Both the position numbers and the translations under genes were made by a program. Positions 25,301 to 38,587 of a DNA stretch of 64,000 bases are shown here, piece by piece (position 1 is the stretch's first letter; each line of letters begins with the position of its first letter). The stretch is from Emydura subglobosa (lineage: Eukaryota > Chordata > Testudines > Chelidae). Location: the NCBI GenBank assembly GCA_007922225.1, contig ML679970.1, positions 25,722,631 through 25,786,630 on the forward strand. Reading direction: 5' to 3'. Under the pieces are notes generated by a model that saw only the letters and a list, made by a program, of their open reading frames with translations, did no database searches and was not told the origin of the DNA.

Positions 25301-25535
25301 CAAGGAATATCAGAAGCACGCCCACTCCAACTTGAAGTGTAAGGGATATGCTGATGAGAATAATAAGTGGGATGTAGAACGAGAAGGAAGGTCCTTGCTC
25401 CATTACTGCTTTCAACTGGGATGCGTTGGCCATCAGAAGAGCAATGTCCAACATGCTCTCTGCAGCACTCTTCTTATTGGCATAGTGGTTCACGTTAAAG
25501 GGTACATTTCTCTGCAGCCAGCGTTGTGGTCCAGG
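25301..25535 (-). CDS. NINJ1: NINJ1 exon 2 (residues 28-105): adhesion segment, amphipathic helices, first transmembrane segment
   Basis: This exon carries most of the working protein. Residues 30-41 (PQRWLQRNVPFN) occupy the place of the N-terminal adhesion motif, which in human reads around RWGWRHGPIN. Residues 42-75 form the amphipathic helices that pack in the oligomer; the paired lysines at 48-49 match human K44/K45 and Asp57 matches human D53. NAS at 64-66 is an N-glycosylation sequon matching human N60. Residues about 80-106 are the first membrane segment with the glycine pair of VGVGV at 97 and 99 (human G93/G95) and Gln95 (human Q91). The acceptor is TTTTCACTTTCAG ending at 25536; the donor is CTTG|GTACGT at 25301/25300. 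An upstream in-frame ATG at 25556 lies inside the intron and is not a start. Confidence 0.97.
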
Positions 25536-25983
25536 CTGAAAGTGAAAATATTCCAATTATGCATACATCAAATTGAATGGACTTTGGTCTAGGGACCAGT
25601 CTCCATAATAGTGCTGCACATCTCTGTACTGCTGTGTGCTCACACCTACCAAGATCCTTGAGTCATTTATAAATCCTATTTGAGGATTTGTTGGATTAAA
25701 CTGCTGCTTAAGACTCTGTACCACCCAACCACTGGTGGATATTCCCATACTGCCCATACACATGTGGATATTCCCTTCCTGACCTCATGTGATGGGAGAT
25801 TAAGCCACCTCCCACCCCTGCTATAAAGGCAATGGACTTTTTGTTTTGAAGGGTTGGGGGATCCCCAGCAGAATGTCAAAAAGCAGTAATTTACTGGGGA
25901 AAGCAGTAGACCTAGCAGGTCTGTTCTCTCTTGCTTTTTTCTTTCCTCATCCTTTAGGGTATCAGTAAAACTCTGTCCTTGGG

Positions 25984-26316
25984 GCTAGATTTCTAAAGGT
26001 ATTAGGCACCTGGTGAGATTTTTCAAAACTGCGTAAAGGCAGCTTTTGTTGTAGTCGTGCTGGTCCCAGGATATTAGAGAGACAAGATGGGTGAGGTAAT
26101 ATCTTTTATTGGACCAACTTCTGTTGGTGAGAGAGACAAGCTCTTGAGTTTACACAGAGCTCTTAGTCAGGTCAGGACCTGTGTAAGCTTAAAAGCTTCT
26201 CTCTCTCACCAACAGAAGTTTGTCCAATAAAAGATATTACCTCAACCACATTGTGGCTCTCTCAAAGCAGGTTAGGTTCCTAACTCCCTTGGACCCCTTT
26301 AAAAAAACTGGCCCTT
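25984..26316. repeat. Outer fold-back element hosting family A copy 1
   Basis: The left end (gctagatttctaaaggtatt, aggcacctgg) and right end (ggttaggttcctaactcc, aaaaaaactggccc) are imperfect inverted repeats of the family whose core is taggtgcctaa. The family A copy interrupts the middle, so the nesting order is clear. Confidence 0.65.
26047..26264 (+). repeat. Palindromic interspersed repeat, family A, copy 1
   Basis: Left arm gttgtagtcgtgctggtccc then gagacaagatgggtgaggta and tcttttattggaccaacttc; after a short centre, the inverse reappears as accaacagaagtttgtcc and aataaaagatattacctc. The copy therefore folds back on itself. It sits within another, outer fold-back element (25984-26316). 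Confidence 0.85.
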
Positions 26317-29300
26317 AGTACACACTTGAGACCATGAGCCAAATTATGCCTTCTACTACACCCATGTAGCACAACTACATTCCCAGGCACCTCTACCCAT
26401 TTCCATGGAGTTGCACAGACATAAGAAGGAGCAGAACAGAGACCTTTGATGTTTGATTTAATAACTCTTCTTTCTAACTGAATGTTTATGCAAGCAATTT
26501 CCTTTTCCTCTTAGATGACTGACTGTATATGAGCTTCCCACTTGTCCATCTCTTTGGTTTCTAACTACTTCAATATAATTTCTTTTGAAAGATTATAAGA
26601 AGTGTTGTGGCTGGGCTTTTGGGTTTTTAACTCCTATTTGTTAGGTATATTTTTACTGCATATATGTTTTCTTTGGAAAGGTTTTAACAACTGTGGGGAA
26701 GATCTCTATTTAAAAGTTACTTCAAATGCGGAAGACGCTCTCTAATCAAAACTGGTCAGTGGGTGTGATCAAAACAGCCAAACTTCCAGTGTCAAAGCCA
26801 GTTCAACCACTATCTACCGTCTTCTAAGCTAGAAAAATGTCAGTGCATTGAATGTTTTCTGCTTCCCAGTTCCCTCCAAGAGCACAAACTGCAAAACTTG
26901 ATCTTATTTCTCTGGCCACTTGTAACCAGCCACAATTTAAATAATTCACTGAAAGAAAAATCCTGAGGCAGCAGCAATGGGAATGAAACCATGTAACCAT
27001 AGCCTCACACAGAGGGCTTGATTACTGAGACTTTGCTCATGGTGAAAAGAGACAATGTTAATTTTTCAGATCCAAACTTCAGCCAGGAAGAACTAGCTAT
27101 CTATTTGGCTTTGCTTAGGTCCCACGATAAAAAAAAAATAAATAAAACAAAACAAATTCCTATTTGCCTGTCTCCTGGGGGAGACGGGGTGAGGGCACTG
27201 ACACAATATAAACATTGCAGTTCCTGGTATGACACCATCCTCCTAATAGGAATGAGAACCGGTGTGGCTGTGTTCCCATTACTCTAGAAGAAAAGAAGCA
27301 CAAAATAAATGCTGGATCTATCAATCATGAAGATTTAGACTAATATCACCTATTAACTATTCAGTACAGCCATATTTTGCCCGTGGTTGCAACCATGTAA
27401 TGCCAATAACACCAAAAAGTGGCACAAGAGTAACAGCAGAATTTTGGCCTGTATGTTTCTATTGGAAAATCACTTTGTTTAAAAAAAAAAAAACACCCTA
27501 GAAAACTGAGACCATTGTGGGGTTTTGCAATAAATTCATAACTGAAGAAGCATAAAAATACCTGTTCAGCTATCTACTGGCTAATTGTTTACTTCTTCTT
27601 GCCAAAAAACAGTCCATCAGAGTGCAATATTTGACATGTAGATTGCTTTGACTCAGGCTCCAATTCTAAATGGAAAAAGCAGATTGCTTCCCTATCCCTA
27701 CTGCAATAAAAACTTTAGGGTCCAATCTTGGAGCTCTCTCTGTTTTGCCTTTGGCTTCAATGGGAACATGGCCTTAAATCATTTACTTTAATACACAACT
27801 CTTCATTAACTATGTGTAAATGGATGGCTACGTTCTGCTTTCATTTCCACCTGTGGATACAATGTGGTACTCATGTGTGAGAGTGAAACTTGGCCCATTC
27901 CTTATACCAGGAAAAACACTCCCACATTTTTAATATCCTGCCATCCAGTAAGACTTTCTTGGCTGTGTAGACACAGTGGAAAAGTGCACGGGAAGTTGAT
28001 TACATTGGAGTAGCTCATAAATGGAGTCACATCAGATTAGCCGAGTAAGCAATTTTGTGTTCCACTCCCTCACCAGGGAGTAGTACTTCCCATCTGGCAA
28101 GAGAAGAAGAAAGGAACAGTGCATGGATTAATATGTCAGAGCTGAAGATCTGACATGACATACTGGAAGATCAGTTTAAGGCAACTGCTAAATATGCTGA
28201 TTTAGCCAGTACTACTGTAGAGGCTTTGCTGTCTGAAGCTGTTAGAATCAGAAAAAAGACATGTTATGTAGCAATATCTGCATTTAAATATTATGTGATG
28301 GGAGGATAACAGGAAACGAAACCATCCTGTGGTTAAGAGAACAGCATGCAAGCGGCTGGCCTGTACCAGACACCGAGTCTTTAGGCTGCTGCTTGTTGGC
28401 TTTAGAAGATTTAAGCCTGAAGCAAAGTGAGACACAGAAGCAAGGTCTACACTGCCCCTTGAAGCGGGCTTGCAATAACTCTCCAAAATACTTGTTGCTA
28501 CGTGGCTATAAAATGCTGTCCGGTGCCTGCTGCGATGGTGCTGTAACAGTACCGTGTATTTAAGCAGTGCTTTCCATTTTAAGGGCACTGTTCAGGAAGC
28601 ATAGGGTAGCTACCCTTTCCCCTTCAAAAGGACAAAACTTGCTCCCTCCAGAAGAGCTGGGGTTGCTCTCTTCCTTCTCCCAGGTGCATTGCAGGCTGGC
28701 TCTGTTCTTCTACAGCAGCTCCTGGCACCCTGTGGCTCTGTCCAGCTCTAACAGAGCTTTGCCATGCTAGCGTCCAGGCATGCTCATGCTAGCTTAATCT
28801 AGCTAGCCTGGATAACAATAGTAGTCTAGATGTAGTGGCAGAGGCTTCACTTCAGGTGAGCAACCAGTGTACGCAGGCTTCCTGCAGGGCTTGTATTCTG
28901 GGTGACAGCCTAGGCCACCACATTTACACTTCTATTGATACCAATGCTAGCTAGATTAAAGCTGGCATTGTCATGCCTATCTGTGCTACAATTACCCCAT
29001 GCAAATGTATACAGGAAAGATAAGATCTATCTACAAGTCCTCTCCATGCACCTGTCCAGGGTCTGCTGTCTCCCTTGCTGTTTTTTCTAACATGCTTGTT
29101 TTAACCACAGTGTGTAAAGATCCACAAGGAGCAGCTAGAAGATGCCTGCTGCCAGACAGCTTGTGGTATAGTGGCGAGTCAGCTCTATGAAGAAATATAT
29201 TTCCCACTGTTGTTTCCTGGAGCTCTCTACGTAAATGTGGGTGAGATAAAGCTGTTCCCTGCCTCACCGTCAGTGCCGTACCTTAATAGCCTTGCACACA

Positions 29301-31137
29301 CCAGAGAATTGCATCCCTCCAATATGCAGCTAATCTTGCTTGGAGTAGGTCTAGAATAGATGACGTGCGGTAAAAAACGTAAGCAGCTCTCCGTATGACG
29401 CTAGTGTCAGCACTGTTGCTACTACCTGTGGAGCTACAGTAAGGGATGTGTAACTCTGGGGGATCTGCCTGATGTAGATGTGGTCTTGGTTTACATGAGC
29501 ACGGCAGTGAGCCAGTGCTGGATGCGATGATGGTGAATCCCAAGCAAGTAAAATACCAATAGTGCTGGCATGTTTCTGCACCATTTCACAGTTTGTGTCT
29601 TTGGTCACAGAGTTGTGTGACTAAAGCCCCTGTCATGCTCCTACCACTAAAATTATCTACTACAGACAAGTTATGGACTATGTTTGGGTGTGGCCTCACA
29701 AGTGTCTGAGAATAGTTTCAAAGAAGCCCTTGTGTGAACAAGATTTTGGTGTACTCACTTCCATGTTAACAACCAGCATGCACGCAGAGCTGGTGCCTGA
29801 GCTCTGGGACAAACCATGTTTATCTGAGAAGTGTGGTGTCCAGTGTGCTCTGAAAAGGAGAACTGTGGACAAGCTTTCCCATCTCCAGTCCCTGTGACTC
29901 TGAAAGCCATGAGAACCGTTGGCTGAGCAGCTAAGCTTTAAATTGACAGTATTTTCCCACCCCACCAGCGTCTTGCGACCCCTTTTCAAGGCTTATGCTG
30001 CCTTCCCCAGCAGTGTTGGCTCCCCACAGATGGGATTCAACTAATTAAGACACTACATCAGAATAATTGCATTGTTTTCCTTCTCTTAATCGTCTTACAA
30101 AAGAGGAAAGGGGTAAATCCAATGTTTGTTTCCCCACAGTATGGTTAATTTTAGTAATATTTTACTGGCAACTATAAAGAAGGTTTTGCAACCACTTGTG
30201 TTTACTGACCATGTATGACCTTGTGCCTCCCAGTTCATGGGGGTTTCCTTTCTTTGTAAAAAGAGCCTTTATTCCTTATACCCGATGATTCAACAAAAAA
30301 CTGTTCTGTTTGTCTCCACCGTGAAAGTTACCTAACTGAGAAGCCTGAAGACCTAAGTCCCCTGTTCGTTCACTACACAACACTGTCTGCTTAAGATTCT
30401 GCACACTACCCCACTAACATGCCTAAAGTCTGACCAAGAGGAATGGGTTTTGGGGGGGGGGAGAGAGTAATTCAGTCTCTCTATGCAAACTTTGGCCTCT
30501 GCTGAGAGTCCCAAAAAGGGTACCAATTATATTATCAGGACAGGGTAAGAGTGTCAGTTAGTACCCATTCACATAGTGACTTTTGATGTGGACACCTTCA
30601 CCTTGGAAATTAGACTGCAAACACCAGCACCACTCAATGCTCATTTCTTTCATTAACTCCATAACTATGTTAAAATTCACTCCTAGGACTTCCTTGTGCC
30701 CTTGCATGTATGAAAGAAAACGCACTTGACTTCACACTGCTGGAGATTTTAATGCATGCCCTTTTGCTTCTGGCTTACGTGCAGCTATTGTTCTGGTTAG
30801 CATCCTACACTTCTCCCATCGTACATACGCTTTCTAAGAGGATAGAATTAAAAACTGTTTTAGAACATGCCCAAAATCAACAGAAGTCTGAAACTTAAAA
30901 GTTATGAGCCAGATCTTGCATATTGAGGTTAGTAGATCTGTTAACATACATGAATCAGGGTTTGCAAGATTAAGCTTGAAGATTTACTCCATCCTTAACT
31001 GACTCCACTAGAAAACCAACAGTTCAGAGCTGTTAACTAAACTTTTAATTTCCAGCTTCTCTGCATGTACTGCAATATTTGATTTGTGTGCAAAGTACAT
31101 AAATTTGGGGTGTCCAATCCGAGACGCTTTAACCCGG
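26317..31137. other. NINJ1 intron 1, left part
   Basis: No exon recognised. It contains the fold-back at 28.8 kb, short relics with the caatgggaac/cattgactt theme (27.7 kb), and otherwise unassigned AT-rich sequence. Confidence 0.6.
28778..28977. repeat. Fold-back element with arms of about 31 bp
   Basis: Arm ggcatgctcatgctagctt through aatctagctagc (28777-28807) is mirrored by gctagctagattaaagctgg and cattgtcatgcc (28946-28977) with about four differences; a 138-bp spacer separates them. It has no coding potential and is a MITE-like repeat in NINJ1 intron 1. Confidence 0.8.
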
Positions 31138-31908
31138 CTTCAGCAAGGACAAGTGTAGAGTCCTGCACTTAGGACGGAAGGATCCCATGCACAGCTAGAC
31201 TGGGGACGGATGGGCTAGGCAGCAGTTCTGCAGAAAAGGACCTGGGGGTTACAATGGATAAGAAGCTGGATATGAGTCAGCAGTGTGCCCCGGTTGCCAA
31301 GAAGGCTAATAGCATATTGGGCTGCATTAGTAAGAGCATTGCTAGCAGATCCAAGAGAAGTGATTATTCCCCTCTATTCGGCATTAGTGAGGCAGCATTT
31401 TGAGTGTTGTGTCCAGTTTTAGGTCCCCCCACTTCAAAAAGGATGCGGACAAGTTGGAGGGAGTCCAGCGGAGGGCAACAAAACTGATTAGGGGGCTGGA
31501 GCACAAGACTTACAAGGAAAGGCTGAGGGAACTGGGTTTGTTTAGTCTGCAAAAGAGAAGAATGAGGGGGGGATTTGATAGCAGCCTTCAACTACCTGAA
31601 GGGGGGTTCCAGGGAGGATGGAGCTAGGCTGTTCTCAGTGATAGTAGATGACAGAACAAGATGCAATGGTCTCAAGTTGCAGTGGGGGAGGTCTAGGTTG
31701 GATATTAGGAAAAAGTTTTTCATTAGGAGGGTGGTAAAGCACTGGAATGGGTTACCTAGGGAGGTGGTGGAATCTCCATCTTTAGAGGTTTTTAAGCTGC
31801 GGCTTGACAAAACCCTCACTGGGATGATTTAGCTGAGGTTAGTCCTGCTTTGAGTAGGGGGTTGGACTAGATGACCTCCTGAGGTCCCTTCCAACTCTAT
31901 GATTCTAA
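31138..31908 (+). mobile_element. CR1 LINE, 5'-truncated copy with intact 3' end
   Basis: A well-preserved CR1 3' portion in NINJ1 intron 1. It starts near cttcagcaaggacaagtg, carries the C-terminal end of the ORF2 coding region (peptides such as QRRATKLIRGLEHKTYKERLR and [20 protein letters not shown]), and ends with gttggactagatgacctcc and the terminal gattctaa typical of CR1. It contains stops and frameshifts, so it is inactive, but it is the least diverged LINE in the window. Orientation is antisense to NINJ1. Confidence 0.93.
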
Positions 31909-32167
31909 GTGCTGAGTACCTGCAGCTCATGTTGGTTTCAACTGGGACTGTGGGCGCTCAGTGCTTCTGACTATCAGGCCCCATGTCTCAAGTTGGGCTT
32001 CCAGAAACTGAAGTATCCAAAAGCACTGGCCACTTCAGAAAACTTTCCCCATCATGCATGTATAATAGACAGTGCTTTGTCTGCAAAGCACAAAATCCCA
32101 ATTAAGGAAAAGTGAGGAATGGGGACAACTTCTGGATTTGTTTTAACAAAAAACTATAATGTATTAA

Positions 32168-32298
32168 GTTCCAGAGGGGTAGCTGCGTTAGTCTGCATAT
32201 AGCAAAAACAACAAGAGTCCTGTAGCACTTTAAAGACTAACAAATTTAATTTCTGTAGGCATAAGCTTTCATGGGCTGTAACCCACTTCGTCAAATGT
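32168..32298 (+). repeat. Interspersed repeat, family B
   Basis: The stretch ttccagaggggtagctgcg, caacaagagtcctgtagc, aagactaacaaatttaat and cccacttcgtcaaatg belongs to a very common sauropsid interspersed repeat that I recognise but cannot classify. The opening resembles the family A start (gtagc-gtgtt-gtc). It may continue to about 32530. Confidence 0.7.
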
Positions 32299-32299
32299 A

Positions 32300-35200
32300 A
32301 GGAATAGAAATCAGACAGGAGATATACATATACATCCAAGGATAAGGAACAACAATGGGGAGGGTAGGTATAAGCAAAGTCCATTCATTTAGAGTAGATG
32401 AGGCCTATTCACAACCACTGATTAGGAAGTGAGAACGTGTGAACAGTGACAATTACTACTTGTAATTCTTGTATTAACTTCTTGTATTAGTTTCCCAGTG
32501 CCTAAGTGGAAATGTTGTTCCTGTAACTACACCATTAAGCTGATTACACAATCATTTATCAAAGCTCTCCATCATTCACAAACCAGAAATGATGGGTAAC
32601 TATGCTGTCACTCAGCAACCAGAAATACCTTTGTTTTGGGAATTCTCTCCTTAAAAGGGTCCAGAGCCCTTGCTGCTTTTCAGTATTGCTTCCAGGAAAA
32701 TATTTGGAATGCTGGCAACTATGTTGGGACCTTTTTGTTTTTCTATCTCCTTTAAAGGTAAAACCTCCTACAGGACTATGTCCCAACACTATACTCGACC
32801 ACTGGGTAAGTTTTGTCCCAAAAGCCACAATTGAGAGAGCTGGCCATACTGGTTTTTTTTAAAAAAAAAAAAAAAAAAAACCTGCTTAAAGGGGAAGTGA
32901 AAGCAGCTATAAAAAATTTAAAAAATATATATATATATAGTCTCAGAGGGAAGAATACCACATACAGAACTGAATCAACACCACCACTTCCTGCAGCACC
33001 TCCATTTCCCCTAGGGGTCTGGCATTCATGTGCTAATCCAGCTCAACAATGCTTAGCTTGGGAGAGCTGGTGAGATCACACCTTGTGATGGTATGGCTGC
33101 AGGCCATTAGATAATCACTACAGAACAGGGGCCATCTATAAACAGAGATGTCTTTCAGAAGTCTAATATCGAGTTGTTGCTATAGCAACATTATTAAATC
33201 GAGAAAGTGGGATTAATAATGTATTCAGACATTCCAGAATTCCTTAGAAAGCAATGAAGACAATGCAAGTCAAATGATAGTGTATTAAAAGGAAAACGGC
33301 TAATTTATTTAATCTAGATTAAACAATTCATGTTTGGTTTCCTCCCCTTCCCATCACATTTCCTTTCATTTCTGCATTAAGGCTTTGAGTCAGGAAAGTG
33401 TGTATGCATGAATTTAAATCCATCTTATTCAGGACTGCACTAAGGACAGTACATAAGAACACGCCTAAATAGGCCTAGATTCAGGAAAGCATCCCTATCT
33501 GCCATCATTGCCAAATTAGACAAGAATGCAGTCCCTGCATGTTAATGTATTCCTCCAGGAAAAGGCTTGGCTAAAACCTGCTGCAAAAGAATGTGTGTAT
33601 AACTATATACTAGTATCTCTTACAAAAGACATTGGACCAAATTCGTACCCACTTTGAATTTGAATTTTAAGCGGGAGCAACACTACTGAAGACCAAACCA
33701 GGCCTGCATTTGGCTTTCAGACTTAAATTCAAAGAGGAGGGACTGATCCTTCTCCATTTTAATTAAAGCAGTGGGAGTCTTGTCAATGAATTCACTGAGC
33801 AACACAGGGTGGTAATTATTCTGCTTCATGGCCCAATCTGGTGAAACAGCAAAGGTTTCTCCTTTAACAAAAACTAACATTTTTCTCTACATTACACAAT
33901 CTCTATAGAAAGAAATGAATATTCAGACCCAATATGATTATTTAATGACCCTTTATAATCTCACAAAGCTCATGAAAGCTAAGGATACCCTTCTGGAAGA
34001 CAAGATGACTAATGTGGCAGGTTTTCACAGAGCCCTGTTGTGGCTTGAAGACATTCTGATAACTTCAAAATAAGTTTTAAAAGTACTCCTGCAACTGAGA
34101 ATTAAACTTGATCCAGATGATAAATGCAGTGTGCTAGGGATTTGACTCATGTAATCCTATGGCACATCATATGTTCTCAAATGGGTTTTGCTTTGGGTGG
34201 AGCATTATCAGATTCTGCCTATATTCAAATCTTCATTTTTCTGGTCCTTTTCTTTTATATTCCGGAGTGTAACTATTTTCTTGTCAATAAGCATCACTGA
34301 CTTATGCACCTTATGTTCCATGTAGATTTTAGTATTGTAAAACTAATGAGTTATATAGGTGTAACCATTGAGGTCCATTAACAAATTAGGGGCTCAGCTC
34401 TCCATATCTACAATGCCCATTGACTTTGGCAGGAGTTTTGGGTATGCAGGATTGGGGCCTAAATGAGTGACTTAAGTCTGGGCATTGAGCAAATAAGGGC
34501 AGACTCTCTCTAGAGGTTCCAGTTCTTCACGTATTCCTGTAGGTTCATCGTCCTGCTTTTGATTCTGTACTACTTTGCTTTCTGTTCCTGTATGTTCAGA
34601 ATAGCTTCATCTTTCACATATGCCAAATCACCTTTCTTTTCTCAAATCCTGTTTTGGACTATTTTTATTACCAAAACTGACTGACTGCAAAAAGTAAACG
34701 AACAAAAATGGTGAAAAGCCAACTTAAAAAATAAAAACCATAATTTAAGGTGATAAGAACTTGGTTTTTTTAACCTGAGAACCTCTTTAAACTGCTGGCG
34801 TTAGACTTCCATCACTGCTTTCCACTCCAGTGCTATCTGGTCTTACGGCACATCAGTAATACATTGGAAGCTGACTTGTTTATGTTCTGTGTTTGTAAAG
34901 CTCTGTTGACATGTTCCAATTGCTATAAATAATTATGTGCACACTACTACTAGCCATTTAGATGAGAAGAAGTTTCCATTTGAAATACGTAATGCTTCAG
35001 GACACATTTCATTCTAGTGAAGAATGGAATAATTATTTCAAGTTCCCACATGTTTTGAAGTTTGTTCATTGTAGGTTTACACTGCCAATATGCTTCATTA
35101 ACATTTATATATGGATGATAATAGTGAAAATATGCTACCCCCTTTGCATACGTTTCTACCAAAAAAGGTATAAATTTATGAATGGCTGCAATGCGATGTT

Positions 35201-35857
35201 AATATCCAATAGTTGTTTGGTTTTTTTTATCCAGCTTTTGGGTTCACCTTCATCTCTTTGGTATCTTATCTATCTTACAGAATATGCTAGCTTGAAAAAA
35301 AGGGTAATTCTGGAAGCCCCATTGTGTGTATTGAAATGGCAAACCAGCTATATGGAAAGCTTTTGAGACAGCTTCCATATTTTTCTATTTCTTGACCCAC
35401 TAGTTATTACCAGCAGTACTTGCATCAAAACTCTATTGCAAGGGGTTAGAAAACTCTCAGGCACCTCCATTGACTTTAGTGGGAATAATGAAGAATAGGT
35501 TCTACTAAAAGTGAGACAGGAATTGCTCATTGTGAGTAAAGGCATGACCATCTAGCTTAACAGTAGAAGCTAGGAACTTCTGGCTCTTAAGATATTTCTC
35601 TCATGTAGATCCCTTTGGGTCTTGGGCAAGTCACTAAAGGTTAGAGTTTCAGTAGAGCTCAACATAGAAAATTGAGGCTTGGTTTTTGTTTTTTGTTTTT
35701 TTTGTGTTTTGTTTTGTTTGGGTTTTTTTTGTTCCCCAGAAGAGCTTAACTCCGTTATCTAGCATGCTGAGTTTTTAAAATCTGATCATAGATATCACAG
35801 TGGGATCTGCTGGGTGCTGAGCGCTTTTGAAAAACTACCTCCTTTTTTAGGAGTGGC
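32300..35857. other. NINJ1 intron 1, middle part
   Basis: AT-rich with a T8A20 tract at 32853-32880 next to an (AT)n run at about 32926-32938. A 134-codon plus-strand frame at 34962-35366 is rich in Phe, Ile, Tyr and Lys, as expected from AT-rich chance. A short fold-back relic with cattgactttggcaggag lies at 34388-34462. Confidence 0.5.
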
Positions 35858-35990
35858 GGGGCTGCTTCATTGTTGCGTAGACTTCCAGGCTCAAGCTGGA
35901 AACTGAACTCTGGGACCCTCCACCCCACAGGTTCCTAGAGTCTGGGATGCAGCCTGAGCCCAGAAGTCTACATGGAAATGAAGCAGCCCC
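35858..35990. repeat. Fold-back element with 41-bp arms
   Basis: Arms ggggctgcttcattgttgcg... (35858-35898) and the inverse ending ggaaatgaagcagcccc (35950-35990) match at 33 of 41 positions around a 51-bp loop. Outer flanks (agcgcttttgaaaaact and agctcttttgaaaatct) look like an older repeat that was split. Confidence 0.8.
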
Positions 35991-36694
35991 ACAAGCCTGA
36001 GCCAGCTGTGGGTTTTTCTTTGCTGTGTAGACATACCCTTAAAGGGATCTGAGCTCTTTTGAAAATCTAGCCCTTAGCTTCTGCCTCTTTTCCCCTCCTC
36101 CCATGCCAAAATAAAAGTGACACTTGCCTATTTCAGGTTCAACAAGGGGATTACAGATTGTAAACACCTCTCCAACATTACTTTATAGAATACTTCGGCT
36201 TTAAATGTTCTTGGTAGTTAATTTACAGCTGCTTATTCTTCAGGTGCTATCTGAATTGACTGACTGACTGACTGTCATCTTTTTTTTTTGAGAAAGGTTT
36301 GCCACCACTGGAATGGTAACTACAGCTAACAGAATATAAAGCAAGAGCAGAAAACCCCTAAAGTATACAGAGATTCCAAGAACAGAAACTGAATGGGAAA
36401 AATATCCCCACCTTCAGTTAACTTGACACAGTCAATGCTATTCCCTTTTTTTGTTAAAATGAGCTGGATGAGGAAGTGGCAGTTCTAAAGAGAATCTTTC
36501 AGTTCTGACTCAAGTACAGTGAGTCAAGCTTGATCTGGAGTCAGACAAAAGTAATGCCAAAGTCCACCAATTTTTTTTTATTGCAGTACTTTTCCAGTAT
36601 TTGACGTTCTGCTTTAGAAATGCCATTAAGACTATCTGACATCACACAGAGGACTCAGCCACGTGGGAAAAGAATCTTACACACATGTGCCTAT

Positions 36695-36926
36695 GCCTTG
36701 GCTGCATGGGAAAGTTTTACCAATTATATCAGTATAACTGTAGCTGTGTGTTATTCTCTATGGACACTCTTATTCAGTCGTAAGAGTGGCTTTTTCCAAG
36801 TTAGCTTAGCCCGCTTCACAAACAACTTAAGCAAAACCATAAAAAGGTACTCTTATACCAAGATATCCACACTGGAGCTATGCTGGTATAACTAGATGAG
36901 TTTAAATTTGCACCGTAGACTACACC
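36695..36926. repeat. Long palindromic MITE-like element
   Basis: Recognisable blocks include tatatcagtataactg, ggacactcttattcagtcg, taagagtggctttttcc and, inverted, ggtactcttataccaag, gctatgctggtataacta and caccgtagac. This is a diverged copy of a palindromic sauropsid repeat. It is non-coding and in NINJ1 intron 1. Confidence 0.65.
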
Positions 36927-38587
36927 AAAAAAAACCCAAAAACCTTTTTCAAGTAGAGAACTCAATGCTTTACAGGCAGGTGGTTATTTAGGAGTTTGTC
37001 AACAAAACTATTCATTCAGTCAGTGGTGGAAGGTTTTGTTTTCTGACCTGGTCCATGGAAAAATGCAAACAATCCTAAGTAATTCACTTTGGGCTCCCCA
37101 TCCCAGCCCGTACCCTTCTTTCTTTCTGTTTTCCTGAACCTCTTTTGGTCTCTTCTCCATCCCATCACTGATGAGATGCATGAAGAACTCTGCTTCTCCT
37201 TGAGTTGCTAGTGCGGCTCTGCAGCGAAGGAAGAATGCACTCAGTTCTATTACAGCAGCTCTACCTCCGAGGAGATAATGAAACTGAGCACAGGCTTGAG
37301 TGGAGAGCTGTATGATAAGTGGTAATTCAGCTTTAGCCTACCAGCTGAGTGCCTGGAGCTAGGAGCTGAACAGCCTCAAGGCTAAAGACAGACAAAAACA
37401 GCCAGTAAATCAACTTGCTTATGCTCCTTTGTGCTGCTCTCATTGGATGCTGAATGTCTCAGTACTTTAAAACATATGTTGTTGCTACTCAAAATCTGGG
37501 AGATTTCAGGCCCAAAGAGAGATTTTCCCCCACCCATCCTCAAAGCCGAGGGAGCAGTGGCTTCAAAAATAGCTTATACAAGTGTGACTGTAAAAAAAAA
37601 TTTAGAAAATATTCTGACTAGGGGTCGTTTTAAAAGCTGTGCACTCAAGCAGAAAAGACAAAAGAACTCTCCTGGAGCAATGTTCTGCCACCACCAGCCC
37701 ATTGGAAGGAACAGAGGAAAAGTTCATTAGTTTTTCTCGTCAACTACAGTATATTTGAGATTCAAGGCATGCAACAGTCTCAGAATCAGATTTCAAAAAG
37801 GAATATGAACTGACATTTGTAGTAATATTTGAGCCTTTGATTTGGTTCAGTTCACCTGTCCTTACTCACATCTCTCTAGCTACTATAGCGCCTATCTCCC
37901 TTACATACATACTGTAGAATTCCTCCTTGGACACTGGTATGAGTCTGTTATACATTCATTAGCAAATGTTATCCTTTGAGCGTACATGCACTTTAGGGAG
38001 TGATTCTGTGGCAAATAGTCATTGTTCAGACTTGATACCCCACTGTAGCGCACACATTTCCTAAAAACTCCACTTTAACTTAAGGGACTGACACTTTCTT
38101 ATTTGTAATACTGTTGTACTGAAAGGCCACATTCTGGTGTGGAGCCCCAGTAGCTCCAGTACTGTAGAAATATCTAGCAAGCTAGGGTTCCAGCCCTGAA
38201 AAGCTTATATTCTAATGTAAGGACCATCTCACACCATGAACAAGTATGCTAAAACTAGCCGCCAAGGGAAGGTAGCAGCTGCAGCCTCCAGAGAGAGGAA
38301 GAATGATTCTCTACTCCCCTTCCCTAGGCGAAGTTGGAAGAGAGTCCTTCCAGGAAACTGTGTCTAGGGTCTAATAGACAACAGTGGGTTAGTCGTGCTT
38401 TTATTTCATAGAGCTGTGAGGGGCAAGCACTTGCATAATCCTGTTTGTATGTAAATTAATAACAAAGAAGAAATTGGGGGGGGAATGTTTTGCAGGCGGG
38501 TGTGATTTGAATTGATCACACTCCAGTCTTCCTTCTCCTTGGAGCCTGATTTTTACACAAACTGCCCCGGAGCTGGACTCAGGGAAA

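Noticed and set aside
25536..25556. In-frame ATG just upstream of NINJ1 exon 2
   Set aside because: It lies in the intron before a good TTTCAG acceptor; exon 1 supplies the conserved start.
34962..35366. 134-codon plus-strand open frame
   Set aside because: Composition (Phe, Ile, Tyr, Lys) is explained by AT-rich DNA; no family resemblance.
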